The notes beneath the pieces were generated by a model. The model made no database searches, was not told where the DNA came from, and saw only the letters and a list, made by a program, of their open reading frames with translations. Shown here piece by piece: positions 36,422 to 45,664 of a stretch of DNA of 64,000 nt. The stretch is taken from NCBI RefSeq assembly GCF_032393985.1, contig NZ_CP135918.1, forward strand, positions 5,395,724 to 5,459,723. The letters are read 5' to 3'. This DNA comes from Fischerella sp. JS2 (lineage in GTDB: Bacteria > Cyanobacteriota > Cyanobacteriia > Cyanobacteriales > Nostocaceae). How positions within the stretch are numbered: position 1 is the first letter of the stretch; every line of letters starts with the position of its first letter. The position numbers and the translations under genes were made by a program.

Positions 36422-36453
36422 ACCCTACGGGAAGCCGAAGAAGGCACGTCTAC
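36422..36453. repeat. small dispersed repeat with GTCAT flanks
   Basis: ACCCTACGGGAAGCC, centre GAAGAAGGCA, then CGTCTAC. GTCAT lies directly on both sides (36417-36421 and 36454-36458), within an older TTTGTCA tandem. This is an independent site supporting a 5-bp target duplication. Confidence 0.8.
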
Positions 36454-36584
36454 GTCATCGGGTAGGGACAAAGCATTTGTACTAGTACATTCAGTTTTGA
36501 TGTCAAGATATACATACAAATGCTTTGCTGTTACAAGCATGTTGACTTTTGTCACTCCCGTTATGTTTATTCCTACCGACTTAC

Positions 36585-37568
36585 TTACTCTGGGTACTCG
36601 TGAGAAACAAACGGAAGTTCTACAATTTCGCCTGTAACTTCTCCGACTTTGACTTGTAAACCTACGCCACCCGCTTTAGTACGGATGTAGCCTAAACCAC
36701 GATAACCATCTACAGTTTCAATGCAACTGGTTAATTTACCGACTTTTTCATCCCCTACTGTAATAGTTGTTCCTGGTTCCACAGCAGCAATGAGATTGAT
36801 ACCCCAGAGGTGTTGTTTTACACCTTTACAAGTATTTAAACGGGCAATAGTTTCTTGGCCAATGTAACAACCTTTATTAAATGAAATGGTCTGCCATAAG
36901 CCCACTTCCAAAGGATTATAATCCTCAGTCAGTTCTTGGTCTGGAACAGGGCGACCTTGGGTAATTCGTAACACTTCCCAAGCGCGATCGCTCATTGGTA
37001 CTGCGCCTAACTCGACTATTTTATTCCAGATGCTTTCTTTGATGGCAGTTGGCAAAATCAGGGTGTATCCGGGAGAAGCAAGACCACTACCAACGGCTAT
37101 ATGTATACCATCAAATACTAGGTGATTGCCGTAGGGTTGACCAATAATTGTGCCTGCGCCTAACTTTTCCACAATAGTGTCACTGTCTGGCCCGATGAGA
37201 CTCAAAGTCGCAGTATCATCAGTGATATCAGTCAGTTGTACTTTGTCAGCAAAAAAGATATAACGGTCTAGCCATTGCAACAGATACTCACGACGATTAG
37301 GCGAAACCAAAAGCATTACTGCATCTTCCATAACATAGCCTGTTGCTAAGTCAATGGTACGGGCGGTGGATGTCACAAAAACCGTATCACAGCCTTGTCC
37401 TGGTTGCAGTTTTTGGAAATCGTTGGTGCTTTGATTGTGCAAAAAGCGCAGACGATCATCATCAGATACTTTAATTCGTCCCCAGTGTGAGCGATCGCAT
37501 ATTGCAACTGTTGTTTGGGCTGCTTGGATAGCTGCTGTGTCTTGAGTGTCAATGACAGATGTAGGCAT
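36585..37568 (-). CDS. ygfZ: YgfZ/GcvT-like folate-binding Fe-S maturation protein
   Basis: Protein of 327 aa of the YgfZ (CAF17/IBA57) family, which with folate helps repair or assemble 4Fe-4S clusters. The family signature KGCYIGQE (about 218-225) with its essential Cys is present, preceded by ITQGRPVPDQELTEDYNPLE as in GcvT-fold proteins; the N-terminus has LSVSDDDRLRFLHNQSTND-like RFLHNQSTNDF. Length is normal. Single gene, head to head with nothing; the following TPR gene is on the same strand upstream. Confidence 0.93.
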   Translation of the reverse strand: MPTSVIDTQDTAAIQAAQTTVAICDRSHWGRIKVSDDDRLRFLHNQSTNDFQKLQPGQGCDTVFVTSTARTIDLATGYVMEDAVMLLVSPNRREYLLQWLDRYIFFADKVQLTDITDDTATLSLIGPDSDTIVEKLGAGTIIGQPYGNHLVFDGIHIAVGSGLASPGYTLILPTAIKESIWNKIVELGAVPMSDRAWEVLRITQGRPVPDQELTEDYNPLEVGLWQTISFNKGCYIGQETIARLNTCKGVKQHLWGINLIAAVEPGTTITVGDEKVGKLTSCIETVDGYRGLGYIRTKAGGVGLQVKVGEVTGEIVELPFVSHEYPE

Positions 37569-37623
37569 AGTAATAGCTTAAGATGTTAAATTTTGGATTC
37601 AAGCTACCCTGTAATATATCAAG

Positions 37624-40425
37624 TCAAATTTCAGATTGCCTTACAGGGTTCCTTCTGCCATCTGCCATCTGCCTTCTGTCTTTATTATCTGCAATCATCT
37701 GCCGAAAGCGCTTGTCTTTGGCAATTAACTCAAAATCTATGTCGGTTTCTGCTTGTTGTCTATACCTGGGATTGAGATTTATTGCCTGTTGGAGATTTTC
37801 TAAGGCTAATTCTAGCTGGGGTTGTAAAGCATAACAGGCGGCTTTGTTGTAATAGGCGTTGGCGTAATCTGGTTTAATTTTCAACGCCCGATCAAAGCTT
37901 TGAATTGCTTCATCGTCATCACCCAGCATCACGAGGGCGTAACCCCTGTTATTCCATGCTTTGTAAGAGTCGGGGTTTAATTGGAGTGCTGTATCAAAAG
38001 ATGCGATCGCTTCTTCGTATTCTTCCAATTCTTCTAGGGCTAGTCCCCGGTTTAACCAAGCTACAGCATCATCTGGTTTGATTTTGACGGCTTTGTCAAA
38101 ACATTGAAAAGCTTCTTTTTGGCGCTGGAGGAATCCGAGTGCTACACCTTTGTCACACCAAGCTTGATGATATTCAGGGTTAATTTGTAAGGCTTGATCG
38201 TAACAGGCGATCGCATCTTGGTATTGTTTTAATCTTGCCAAAGCAATACCCCGCTTCAACCATATTACTGGCTCGTCTGGGTTAAGTTTAATTGCTTTTT
38301 TATAGAGAGCGATCGCATCTTCATAACGTTTTTCTGCAAGCAGCACATCTCCCTGTTTGAGGTAATCATTAGCAGTCAATATATTTTCTTGTTCACCAGT
38401 TTCTGAGTCTGGTGTTTGTTGCGGTTCTGGCTTCAATATTTCTTGAACTTCCGCAGTGACAGTTTCTAAATTAGCTGGGGGTGTAATTTCCGCAAGTTGT
38501 TTGAGGGTTTCTTCTTTTTGTTGTTGAGCTTCTGTTTGTAACTGAGCCAGTTGCGAGATAAAATCTGACTTGATTTTTTCTAGTTTTTCGATAATTTCTA
38601 ACTTTTGTGATTGTGCATTTGACTGTAATTCTGAATACTGAGAGGCCAATTCAGAACCTGATTTTTCTAAATTTTCGATTACTAATTCCTTGCTACGTTT
38701 CACATCTATCAACAGCTTAGAGATTTGCGAAGCAATTTCAGTCTGTAATTTCTCCAACCTTTTAATAATGCGCTGTTTTTGCTGTACAGCTTCTGTTTGT
38801 ACATCACTAAGTTGAAATTTAATCTCAGATACTGTTTTATTTAGTTCTGCCAAAGCTTGTTCTTTTTGTTGTTGAGTTCCTACTTGCCATAGCGTCAGTT
38901 GGGCTGTAAAGTCCGCTTGTGATTTCTCCAATCTTTTCAGGACTCGTTGCTTTTGTTCCTCAGTCTCTAACTGCACATTTTCCAATTGAGCTGTTAACTC
39001 AGATATTGCTCTGTCTAATTGAAGCAAAGCTTGTTCTTGGCGTTGTTGCGTCCCTGTTTGTAATTCTGACAATTGCGAGGTAAATTCTGACTGTAATGTT
39101 TGCAAACTTGCCAGAATTTGTTGCTTTTGTTGCTGTACTTCCAACTCCGAACCAGCCAATTGCGAGACAAATTGCGATATTAAGTTTTGCTTGGAAGCTT
39201 CTAAATCTGCCAAGGCTTGTTCTTTTTGTTGTTGAGTTATGAGGTTTAAATTGGCAAGCTGTGCGGCGAATTCTGATTGCCAATTAGTCACAGTAGCTAA
39301 AACTTGCTGTTGTTGTTGCTCAACTTCCGATTGCCATTTTACTAATTGAGATGTAAATTCTTGTCGTGATTTTTCTAAATCAGCAGCTGTGTGTTCCTGA
39401 TTTTGTTGATTCGCTAACTGATATTCTGTTAATTTAGCAGCAAACTCTGTTTGTAAACCTTCCATATTTTCTATAATTCGCTGCTTCTGTTGCTGAGCAT
39501 CAGACTGGATTTCAGCCAGTTTTGATGTCAACTCTGTAATTGATTGTTCGAGTAGTGCAAAAGCTTGTTCTTTCTGCTGTTGAGTTTCTGTTTTGATCTC
39601 TGATAATTGAGCCGTAAATTCTAGCTGTGTTTGATGTAAATTTTCCCGAATCTGTTCATTTTTTTGCTTTACCTCTGACTGCCAGGCAGTTAGCTGAGAG
39701 GTAAATTCTTGTCGCGACGCTTCTAAATCGGCAAAAGTTTGTTCTCTTTGTTTTTGATGTTCGTGCTGTAACTGAGAAATTTCTGATATTAGTTCTGATT
39801 TTAATTTACCTAAAGTATCAAGCGTGATATTTTTTTGATGTTGAGCGTCTATTTCTAATTCAGACAAACGAGAGCCAAATTCTGTTTCTAAATTTTTTAA
39901 TTCCTGTTTTGATACGTTAATTTGTTTTTCTAATTCTGTGAATGCCTGTAGTTTTGATTGAGATATTTCTGATGGAATTACAGATATGATCTGTTCTCGA
40001 ACCGCTTTGGCTTCTTGTTCTAAGTCAGCAGTAATATTTTTGGCTTGTTGAATACTGTTTTGAGCAGTTTCTCTCACCCTGATTAGTTGATTTTGTAATT
40101 CTTCTAATTCCTTAAACTGCTGTGTAGCTCTATCTACGATTTCACGCACCACAGCCCGCCGCAATAGCCAAAAAGAAGCAATGACGGCGACAGGAAATAC
40201 GGTTAGTATAACTACCCAAATGTTTAGTAAATTGCGTGTTCGACCAAAAGCCCGGTCTACTTCTGTTTGGACTAGTTCTCTAACTTGTTGCTGTGGAGGC
40301 TGTTGAGTAACTGCGGGAGATGGTGTAACTTGAGCAATAACATCACCAACGGATAGTAAGTTCGTAGAAAATACTACAGCGCTTTGCAACAGACATGCGT
40401 AGACAAATTGATGCTTGCTTTTCAT
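37624..40425 (-). CDS. coiled-coil and TPR membrane protein, 933 aa
   Basis: Large structural protein. An N-terminal signal-like helix (1-32) is followed by a Pro/Gln linker, a membrane helix about 66-88 (NIWVVILTVFPVAVIASFWL), a coiled coil of about 550 residues built from degenerate repeats (EFTSQLAEIQ and QQQKEQALADLE units), and six or seven TPRs from about 670 (EDAIALYKKAIKLNPDEP type). I start at 40425 because AAGGA lies seven bases upstream and the signal-like segment begins there. The last 15 or so residues (RRQMADGRRNPV) are encoded by GGCAGATGG repeat DNA, so the original end has probably been replaced. Likely a scaffold at the membrane; partner unknown. Confidence 0.85.
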   Translation of the reverse strand: MKSKHQFVYACLLQSAVVFSTNLLSVGDVIAQVTPSPAVTQQPPQQQVRELVQTEVDRAFGRTRNLLNIWVVILTVFPVAVIASFWLLRRAVVREIVDRATQQFKELEELQNQLIRVRETAQNSIQQAKNITADLEQEAKAVREQIISVIPSEISQSKLQAFTELEKQINVSKQELKNLETEFGSRLSELEIDAQHQKNITLDTLGKLKSELISEISQLQHEHQKQREQTFADLEASRQEFTSQLTAWQSEVKQKNEQIRENLHQTQLEFTAQLSEIKTETQQQKEQAFALLEQSITELTSKLAEIQSDAQQQKQRIIENMEGLQTEFAAKLTEYQLANQQNQEHTAADLEKSRQEFTSQLVKWQSEVEQQQQQVLATVTNWQSEFAAQLANLNLITQQQKEQALADLEASKQNLISQFVSQLAGSELEVQQQKQQILASLQTLQSEFTSQLSELQTGTQQRQEQALLQLDRAISELTAQLENVQLETEEQKQRVLKRLEKSQADFTAQLTLWQVGTQQQKEQALAELNKTVSEIKFQLSDVQTEAVQQKQRIIKRLEKLQTEIASQISKLLIDVKRSKELVIENLEKSGSELASQYSELQSNAQSQKLEIIEKLEKIKSDFISQLAQLQTEAQQQKEETLKQLAEITPPANLETVTAEVQEILKPEPQQTPDSETGEQENILTANDYLKQGDVLLAEKRYEDAIALYKKAIKLNPDEPVIWLKRGIALARLKQYQDAIACYDQALQINPEYHQAWCDKGVALGFLQRQKEAFQCFDKAVKIKPDDAVAWLNRGLALEELEEYEEAIASFDTALQLNPDSYKAWNNRGYALVMLGDDDEAIQSFDRALKIKPDYANAYYNKAACYALQPQLELALENLQQAINLNPRYRQQAETDIDFELIAKDKRFRQMIADNKDRRQMADGRRNPVRQSEI

Positions 40426-40911
40426 ATAGCAGTCCTTATCCGTTTGGTCAGCTCTAAAGTTGCTTGCCTTTCTCCAATTTACCAGCCTTTCAGCCTGGAT
40501 TCGAGAATACAGCAGTTTCAAACAGAACCTATTTACTCTCCATGATAGAACTTAGCGTTGTGATTGTTGGTAGTTAGTGGTTGATTTGTTATTTACTACT
40601 CTGAGGGTGTGGGGAGATGGAGAACTCACCGGCCCCCACTCCCACAAGGGAGTGGGGATTAGGGGCAATGGGGAGGTGAGGGGTGTGAGGAGAATAGCTA
40701 TCAACCACTAAGCATTAACCAGTAACCCTAACAATAACTTTATTTAAGAATTAGATTTTTAAAAAAATAAATAAGTCCAGGGCTTTTAGTTGTTCTGGAT
40801 TTTTTTTCGTAGGATAATAATTTCAGCTTTACAACCGTTAAAACACTGATATTTCCACACCATGAACTAGTTGTTAATGGTGGTAGTTTTACTGTTTAAA
40901 AATTTAAAAAT
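40426..40911. repeat. intergenic repeat region
   Basis: TTGTTGG and TAGTTAGTGG words near 40562-40600, then 40622-40676, an intergenic copy of the GATTAGGGGCAATGGGG repeat that is also found inside the chorismate-binding gene, then AT-rich DNA that probably holds the promoter of the next gene. No gene. Confidence 0.6.
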
Positions 40912-41679
40912 ATGAAGTTTTTACAATTTAGATTGTATCACAAAGGAAGTTTAAAGTTAGCCTTTGTCAGTCTCAACTGCTTATTATTTTTCTCTCCTTT
41001 TGCAAAAATACAAGCACAAATTATAAAGGAATCTACATCAGTAAATAACTTCAATTATTCCTTTATCCAACTAACAAAAAAACAAGTTTGTCCATCTGCA
41101 CAATTACTACCGAAGCGAATTTTTGAGACAGCTAAATATTATGTTTATATTTGCAGGGGAGACGAAAAAAACTCTCTAGGTTATTACGTACAAATTTATA
41201 AAAATAGTAGTAGTAAAATTATTATTCCCGTCAGTAATCAAGTAGGTGAAGCTTACTTTGCTAAAAATACTGGGGTAATATATACTGTTACACCCTATGA
41301 ATTAGTAGTAACTAAACTCACTAAACGTAGTAGTGTTGTTTTAAGAGAAAAAGTTAATAGTGCGATCGCAGCTGATGGTCAATCTTTAGTGAAGGGTTGT
41401 CCTGAAGGTAATACTTCCTTTGTAGAAGCTGCAACCAAAAACTATATTGTGTATATTTGTGGTAGAGAAACGCCAGATACTTATATAGCTGTGACTAAGA
41501 ATGGAACTAATATAATTACTCTGCCATTACAGCTAAACTACAACTCCTCTGCGAAAGCAGAAGATAGTGAATATGTTGCGATTAAAGGTAAAACTCGTTA
41601 TCTTCTCAACCGGAAAATGCTTAAGGTTTCTCGTGAGGGACGCAATTTAGTTAAGGAAAAAATTTTATATTGGTATTAA
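40912..41679 (+). CDS. secreted protein with internal duplication, 255 aa
   Basis: Exported protein I do not recognise. A signal peptide (about 1-37, LAFVSLNCLLFFSPFAKIQAQ) is followed by two similar halves: CPSAQLLPKRIFETAKYYVY with ICRG, and CPEGNTSFVEAATKNYIVY with ICGR, each about 75 residues, each with a Cys pair and a beta-rich end. The body is AT-rich and Lys/Asn-rich. It converges with the CHAT gene, and their stop codons overlap. Whether it works with that protein is unknown. Confidence 0.72.
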   Translation: MKFLQFRLYHKGSLKLAFVSLNCLLFFSPFAKIQAQIIKESTSVNNFNYSFIQLTKKQVCPSAQLLPKRIFETAKYYVYICRGDEKNSLGYYVQIYKNSSSKIIIPVSNQVGEAYFAKNTGVIYTVTPYELVVTKLTKRSSVVLREKVNSAIAADGQSLVKGCPEGNTSFVEAATKNYIVYICGRETPDTYIAVTKNGTNIITLPLQLNYNSSAKAEDSEYVAIKGKTRYLLNRKMLKVSREGRNLVKEKILYWY

Positions 41680-44600
41680 GGAGATAAAGGAAAAAATTCA
41701 TATTGATTTGCAAACTTATGACTTGGTTTAATTTTCACCAAAATAATATCATTCTTGTTTTGAATATGGCGATCGCCTGATTGTAAAAACTGGATTTTAC
41801 CAGTCGCGCCAATGGCAGAAAATTTGGGATTTCGCAAGACTTTTTGCAGTCCATCACGAGTTTTACTTTGCTGTAAACCATTAACTATGGCTACAGTTGC
41901 ATCATAACTTGTAGCAGAACGCCAAGTTACTAAACTTCTCCAAAGTTTGCGGGAGTTTTTAGCAAATTCACTTTCAAAATTACTCCTAGCTTCCCAAGGC
42001 ACAGCTAACACTAAATTATTAATATCAGCTTTTCCTTGTTGGAGAGTTTGTAAGGTATATAGTGAAGTACTGGCAAATAATGTGAGTCTGCCTTGATTGG
42101 CTTTAGCTAAATCTAAAGCTTTACTAATTCTATCAATATGGGGAGCTAAAAATAATCCTTCAGCACCATTACTAATTGCATCTGCAATAATTTTAGGAGG
42201 ATCAAAATCTGGTGCAGAAAAATCACACCTAATATTCACAATATTTCCACCATCGGCAATGGTAGCAGAAGCAAATTCATCGCGAAAAGATTGATTATCT
42301 ATAGCTTTTTCATCTACACAAATAGCCAAGTTTTTTGTCCCCGCAACATTGATGGCATAGTGAGAAACAGAATCAGCAAGAAAACGGAGATTGGGAGCAG
42401 TGCGAAATATATAGGAACCACATCCCGACAATTTTAACGAAAAGCTAGTAGGAGAAATATTGACTAATTTTCCATCTTGGTAAATTCCACATGCTTTGAC
42501 AGAAGCATCAGAGGCATTATGAGCAATAACTGCTAAAATTTTCTTGTGGTTGACAAAATAGTTAGCAATTTTTCTAGCAATATCAGGATTGTTATCGTCA
42601 TTTGCTATTTCTATCTGTAATAAATATCCTTGAATGCCACCTTTATTATTAACTTCATCTTGAGCTTGAGCCACACCTTGCAGTATTTCTTTAGCAACAT
42701 TGGGATTACTACCCAGAGGGACACTGACAGCAATTTTTAAAACTTTGCCATGACGAGCAGCAAGGGCATTTTGTAAGTATATGTGTGTTTCAGGATCATT
42801 GGGCATATTTTGCAGAGATTTTTGAAAATATGCGATCGCTACCTCATATTTCTCTGCTGCAAAAGCTTGTATACCTGCTTTTTTCTCGTTACTAGGTTGT
42901 GTATCTTGAGCTAAAATTTTATCTCCCAAGCTAATACGATTAAAAACAGAGTCTTTGAGTACAAAACTATAGTTACTAGGATTTTTGGGATCGGGTTTAA
43001 CTTCCACTAACACCGCCGTACCGATGCGATCGCCCCAAGGTGAAAATTGAATAGTCCCCGTAGCGCCTTCTAAAACAAAACTACCGGATAAAGCTTGTTG
43101 GATGCCTTCTCTGGTGTTATCTTTTTGGATTAAAGCTTGAGCGATCGCATTTGTAGCATCGTAGGCATTTGCTGTGCGCCAAGTGATAGAATTTGGATCA
43201 CTCCAAAGTTTATAGGCATCTTTAACAAATTTTTTATTAGCAGAAGCGTCGGTGTGCCAAGAAACAGCCATCACTAAACCGTTAACAGCTTTACCTGCTT
43301 TGAGAGTTTTTTGAGTTTGCATACTGTGACTGCCAAAGAGCATTAATTTGCCTTTATTAGCTTTAGCAACTTCTATAGCTTTATCAATTCTGTCAACATG
43401 GGGATTGAGAAATATACTATTTGCTCGCACTTTGATTGCACGTTCAATGGCGACTTCTGGCTGAAAATTCTTGGCTGACAAATCACAGTGAATATCAATT
43501 AACTGAATATCATTTTTGCTCAGTGCTGAAGCTATTGCTGGTTCATAAGACTGATCTTTTGCTTGAGAATCACGACAGATAGCAATGCGAGTTTTGCCTT
43601 CTTTTTTTGCGTACTCAGCTAAAGTTTCGGCAATCACATCATTTCTGATGACGGTTCTGTAGATATAACTCCCAGCAGACCGATTTTCGGGATTAGTTAC
43701 CAATGGAGAAGTACTAGTTGGTGAAATCATCACCAATTTTCCGGCTTGATAAATATTAGCAGCAGGGACACTAGCATCACTACTGTTATGTCCGATGACT
43801 GCCAAAATATTTTTTTGATCTTGGACAAATCTGTTGGCAACCCTTTGAGCGATCGCAGGATTATTATCATCATTGACTATTTCAACTTTTAGTAACTGAC
43901 TATTAATACCATCTCTACGGTTAATTTCATCTTGGGCTTGTGCTACACCCCGCAAAATTTCCTGGGCAACATCAGGATTTGTACCAATAGGAACCACAAC
44001 TGCGATCGTCAATTTTTCTTGATTGCCAATCTTGGCATTATTCAAATATATTAATGATTCTGGATCATTAGGTTTTTGTTGTAAAGAAATCTTGAATTTA
44101 CTAACTGCTTGATTATAATTTTTCCATGATAATGCTTGCACTCCTTGCTTTTTATATTCAGTAGAAACTGTTTTTACTAAAATTTTATCGCCATCACTAA
44201 ACCGATTACGGAAATTAATTTCATCAATCCCACGCCACAAAACTGCACCAACACACCCCAGTGAAACTGTGACAATAGCTGTGCGAAAAGCCTTTTGTTT
44301 CCAGTTCAAAATTCGGGGATATTTTAGTTCCGTTGCGGCTGGATTCTGAAAAATTACAGGTAGCCAAGAAGCACAAGGATAATCTCTTTCCCACTCCTCA
44401 TATAGGCGTTCCCGTGCTTGGTTTACAGACGCATATAAAGATTCGCCACTAGTAAATGCAGTCAGAAAATATTTTAAAAACTCTTGGGCAATAATATCAG
44501 GTACAGGTTCCCGCATGACAATTGTGTAAGGAATGCGTAAATCAGCTAAATTGCGTGCTAATCCCAATCCATCACAGGAGTTAAAAATTGCCAATTTTAA

Positions 44601-45401
44601 TCCCTGTCTGACTGCATGTCTGAGAGAGTAACGTAAATTTCGTAATGATAAATAACTCTCATCAGCATTAATTTGAATTTCTCCCCAACTGTCACCTTCT
44701 TTACTGATACTATGTCCAGCAAAAAATAAAATATCCCAAGGTTGAGTTCTCAAATTGTCAATCAGTTGACGGCGTGTAGGTTCGATTAATGCCTTAACTT
44801 TTGCACCTGGTAAGTTTTTGAGAAAGTATAAATCTTGATTGAGATCAATTCCCTGGTTACTACCTAAAATTGCCAAAATTTTGACTGGTACTTTCAGTTG
44901 CTTTGTTGATGGTTCGTATTCTGAACCAATGACTATTTCTGCTTGGGGATGGCTAGTAGAAAAAAAACCCCACAAATGCCAAGGTAATCTCCGCAATAAT
45001 GAATCTGAAGTCTGTAAAATAAAGCGAATATCTTCAGAATTACCAATTTGTCTTGATAATTGTCGCTCTATTTCTAAAACAGGCGCTTGATTTAGCCAGG
45101 TGTTGAAACTATCTTGAAATGCTTTAGCAGCTTGATTACAAGCATCTTTACTAGAAAAGTTTGTAATCTGATTTTTAGGAATAATAATCAACCAATTTGC
45201 TGGCAATTTTTCATAAATAGATTGCCATGTAGTGTACGTTGTCGGAACTTCTGGTGCAGGTGGTAATCTACCAGAAATCTCAGCAATATGACGCTTACCA
45301 GCCTCACCAATTCTCACTTTGACAGGAAATCCCCTCTCAAAAGAACCCTCTCCTATTTCAAAAATAACTAGTTTAACCTGCTTAACCACATTTACCACCA
45401 C
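41676..45401 (-). CDS. CHAT protease fused to tandem TPR/periplasmic binding domains
   Basis: Protein of 1241 aa. An N-terminal CHAT (caspase-like) domain has the catalytic pair H230 (FFAGHS) and C276 (FNSCDG). One membrane helix (about 372-390) follows. Then come two near copies, about 420 residues each, of a short TPR (GVQALSWKNYNQAVSKF; GIQAFAAEKYEVAIAYF) plus a type I periplasmic binding domain of the LivJ/Peripla_BP_6 kind (463-803 and 888-1226, each opening AVVVPIGTNP or AVSVPLGSNP). Proposed topology: protease in the cytosol, ligand-binding copies outside. Upstream on the same strand are a DUF1822 gene and a sigma-like factor. The ligand and the protease target are unknown. Confidence 0.88.
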   Translation of the reverse strand: MVVNVVKQVKLVIFEIGEGSFERGFPVKVRIGEAGKRHIAEISGRLPPAPEVPTTYTTWQSIYEKLPANWLIIIPKNQITNFSSKDACNQAAKAFQDSFNTWLNQAPVLEIERQLSRQIGNSEDIRFILQTSDSLLRRLPWHLWGFFSTSHPQAEIVIGSEYEPSTKQLKVPVKILAILGSNQGIDLNQDLYFLKNLPGAKVKALIEPTRRQLIDNLRTQPWDILFFAGHSISKEGDSWGEIQINADESYLSLRNLRYSLRHAVRQGLKLAIFNSCDGLGLARNLADLRIPYTIVMREPVPDIIAQEFLKYFLTAFTSGESLYASVNQARERLYEEWERDYPCASWLPVIFQNPAATELKYPRILNWKQKAFRTAIVTVSLGCVGAVLWRGIDEINFRNRFSDGDKILVKTVSTEYKKQGVQALSWKNYNQAVSKFKISLQQKPNDPESLIYLNNAKIGNQEKLTIAVVVPIGTNPDVAQEILRGVAQAQDEINRRDGINSQLLKVEIVNDDNNPAIAQRVANRFVQDQKNILAVIGHNSSDASVPAANIYQAGKLVMISPTSTSPLVTNPENRSAGSYIYRTVIRNDVIAETLAEYAKKEGKTRIAICRDSQAKDQSYEPAIASALSKNDIQLIDIHCDLSAKNFQPEVAIERAIKVRANSIFLNPHVDRIDKAIEVAKANKGKLMLFGSHSMQTQKTLKAGKAVNGLVMAVSWHTDASANKKFVKDAYKLWSDPNSITWRTANAYDATNAIAQALIQKDNTREGIQQALSGSFVLEGATGTIQFSPWGDRIGTAVLVEVKPDPKNPSNYSFVLKDSVFNRISLGDKILAQDTQPSNEKKAGIQAFAAEKYEVAIAYFQKSLQNMPNDPETHIYLQNALAARHGKVLKIAVSVPLGSNPNVAKEILQGVAQAQDEVNNKGGIQGYLLQIEIANDDNNPDIARKIANYFVNHKKILAVIAHNASDASVKACGIYQDGKLVNISPTSFSLKLSGCGSYIFRTAPNLRFLADSVSHYAINVAGTKNLAICVDEKAIDNQSFRDEFASATIADGGNIVNIRCDFSAPDFDPPKIIADAISNGAEGLFLAPHIDRISKALDLAKANQGRLTLFASTSLYTLQTLQQGKADINNLVLAVPWEARSNFESEFAKNSRKLWRSLVTWRSATSYDATVAIVNGLQQSKTRDGLQKVLRNPKFSAIGATGKIQFLQSGDRHIQNKNDIILVKIKPSHKFANQYEFFPLSP

Positions 45402-45664
45402 TTGATAACTTAATGTTTAACATCAATTCATGGCTAGAAATCACCACTCAATAGCTAACGAATAATCCATCGGTGTGCATCTGGGTTCGATTAAAAAATG
45501 AATCTGTTTTTCCTTAAATCAGTAAATGGCGATCGCATCAATGAAGGTGTGAAAAACGAACACCGATTAACACCGATTAACACCGATGAAAATCTATCTG
45601 TGTCTATCTGTGTGATCTGTGTTTGATAAAAAATGATTTCTATACAAGTTCCAATAATTCATAT
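45402..45664. repeat. ACACCGAT repeat between DUF1822 and CHAT genes
   Basis: Tandem ACACCGATTA units (45550-45590) and TATCTGTGTC units (45595-45620), with an inverted partner near 45465-45490 (CATCGGTGTGCATCTGGG). Same family as 8165-8440 and 48876-49025. It may separate the CHAT gene from its upstream neighbours or act as an attenuator. Confidence 0.65.
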
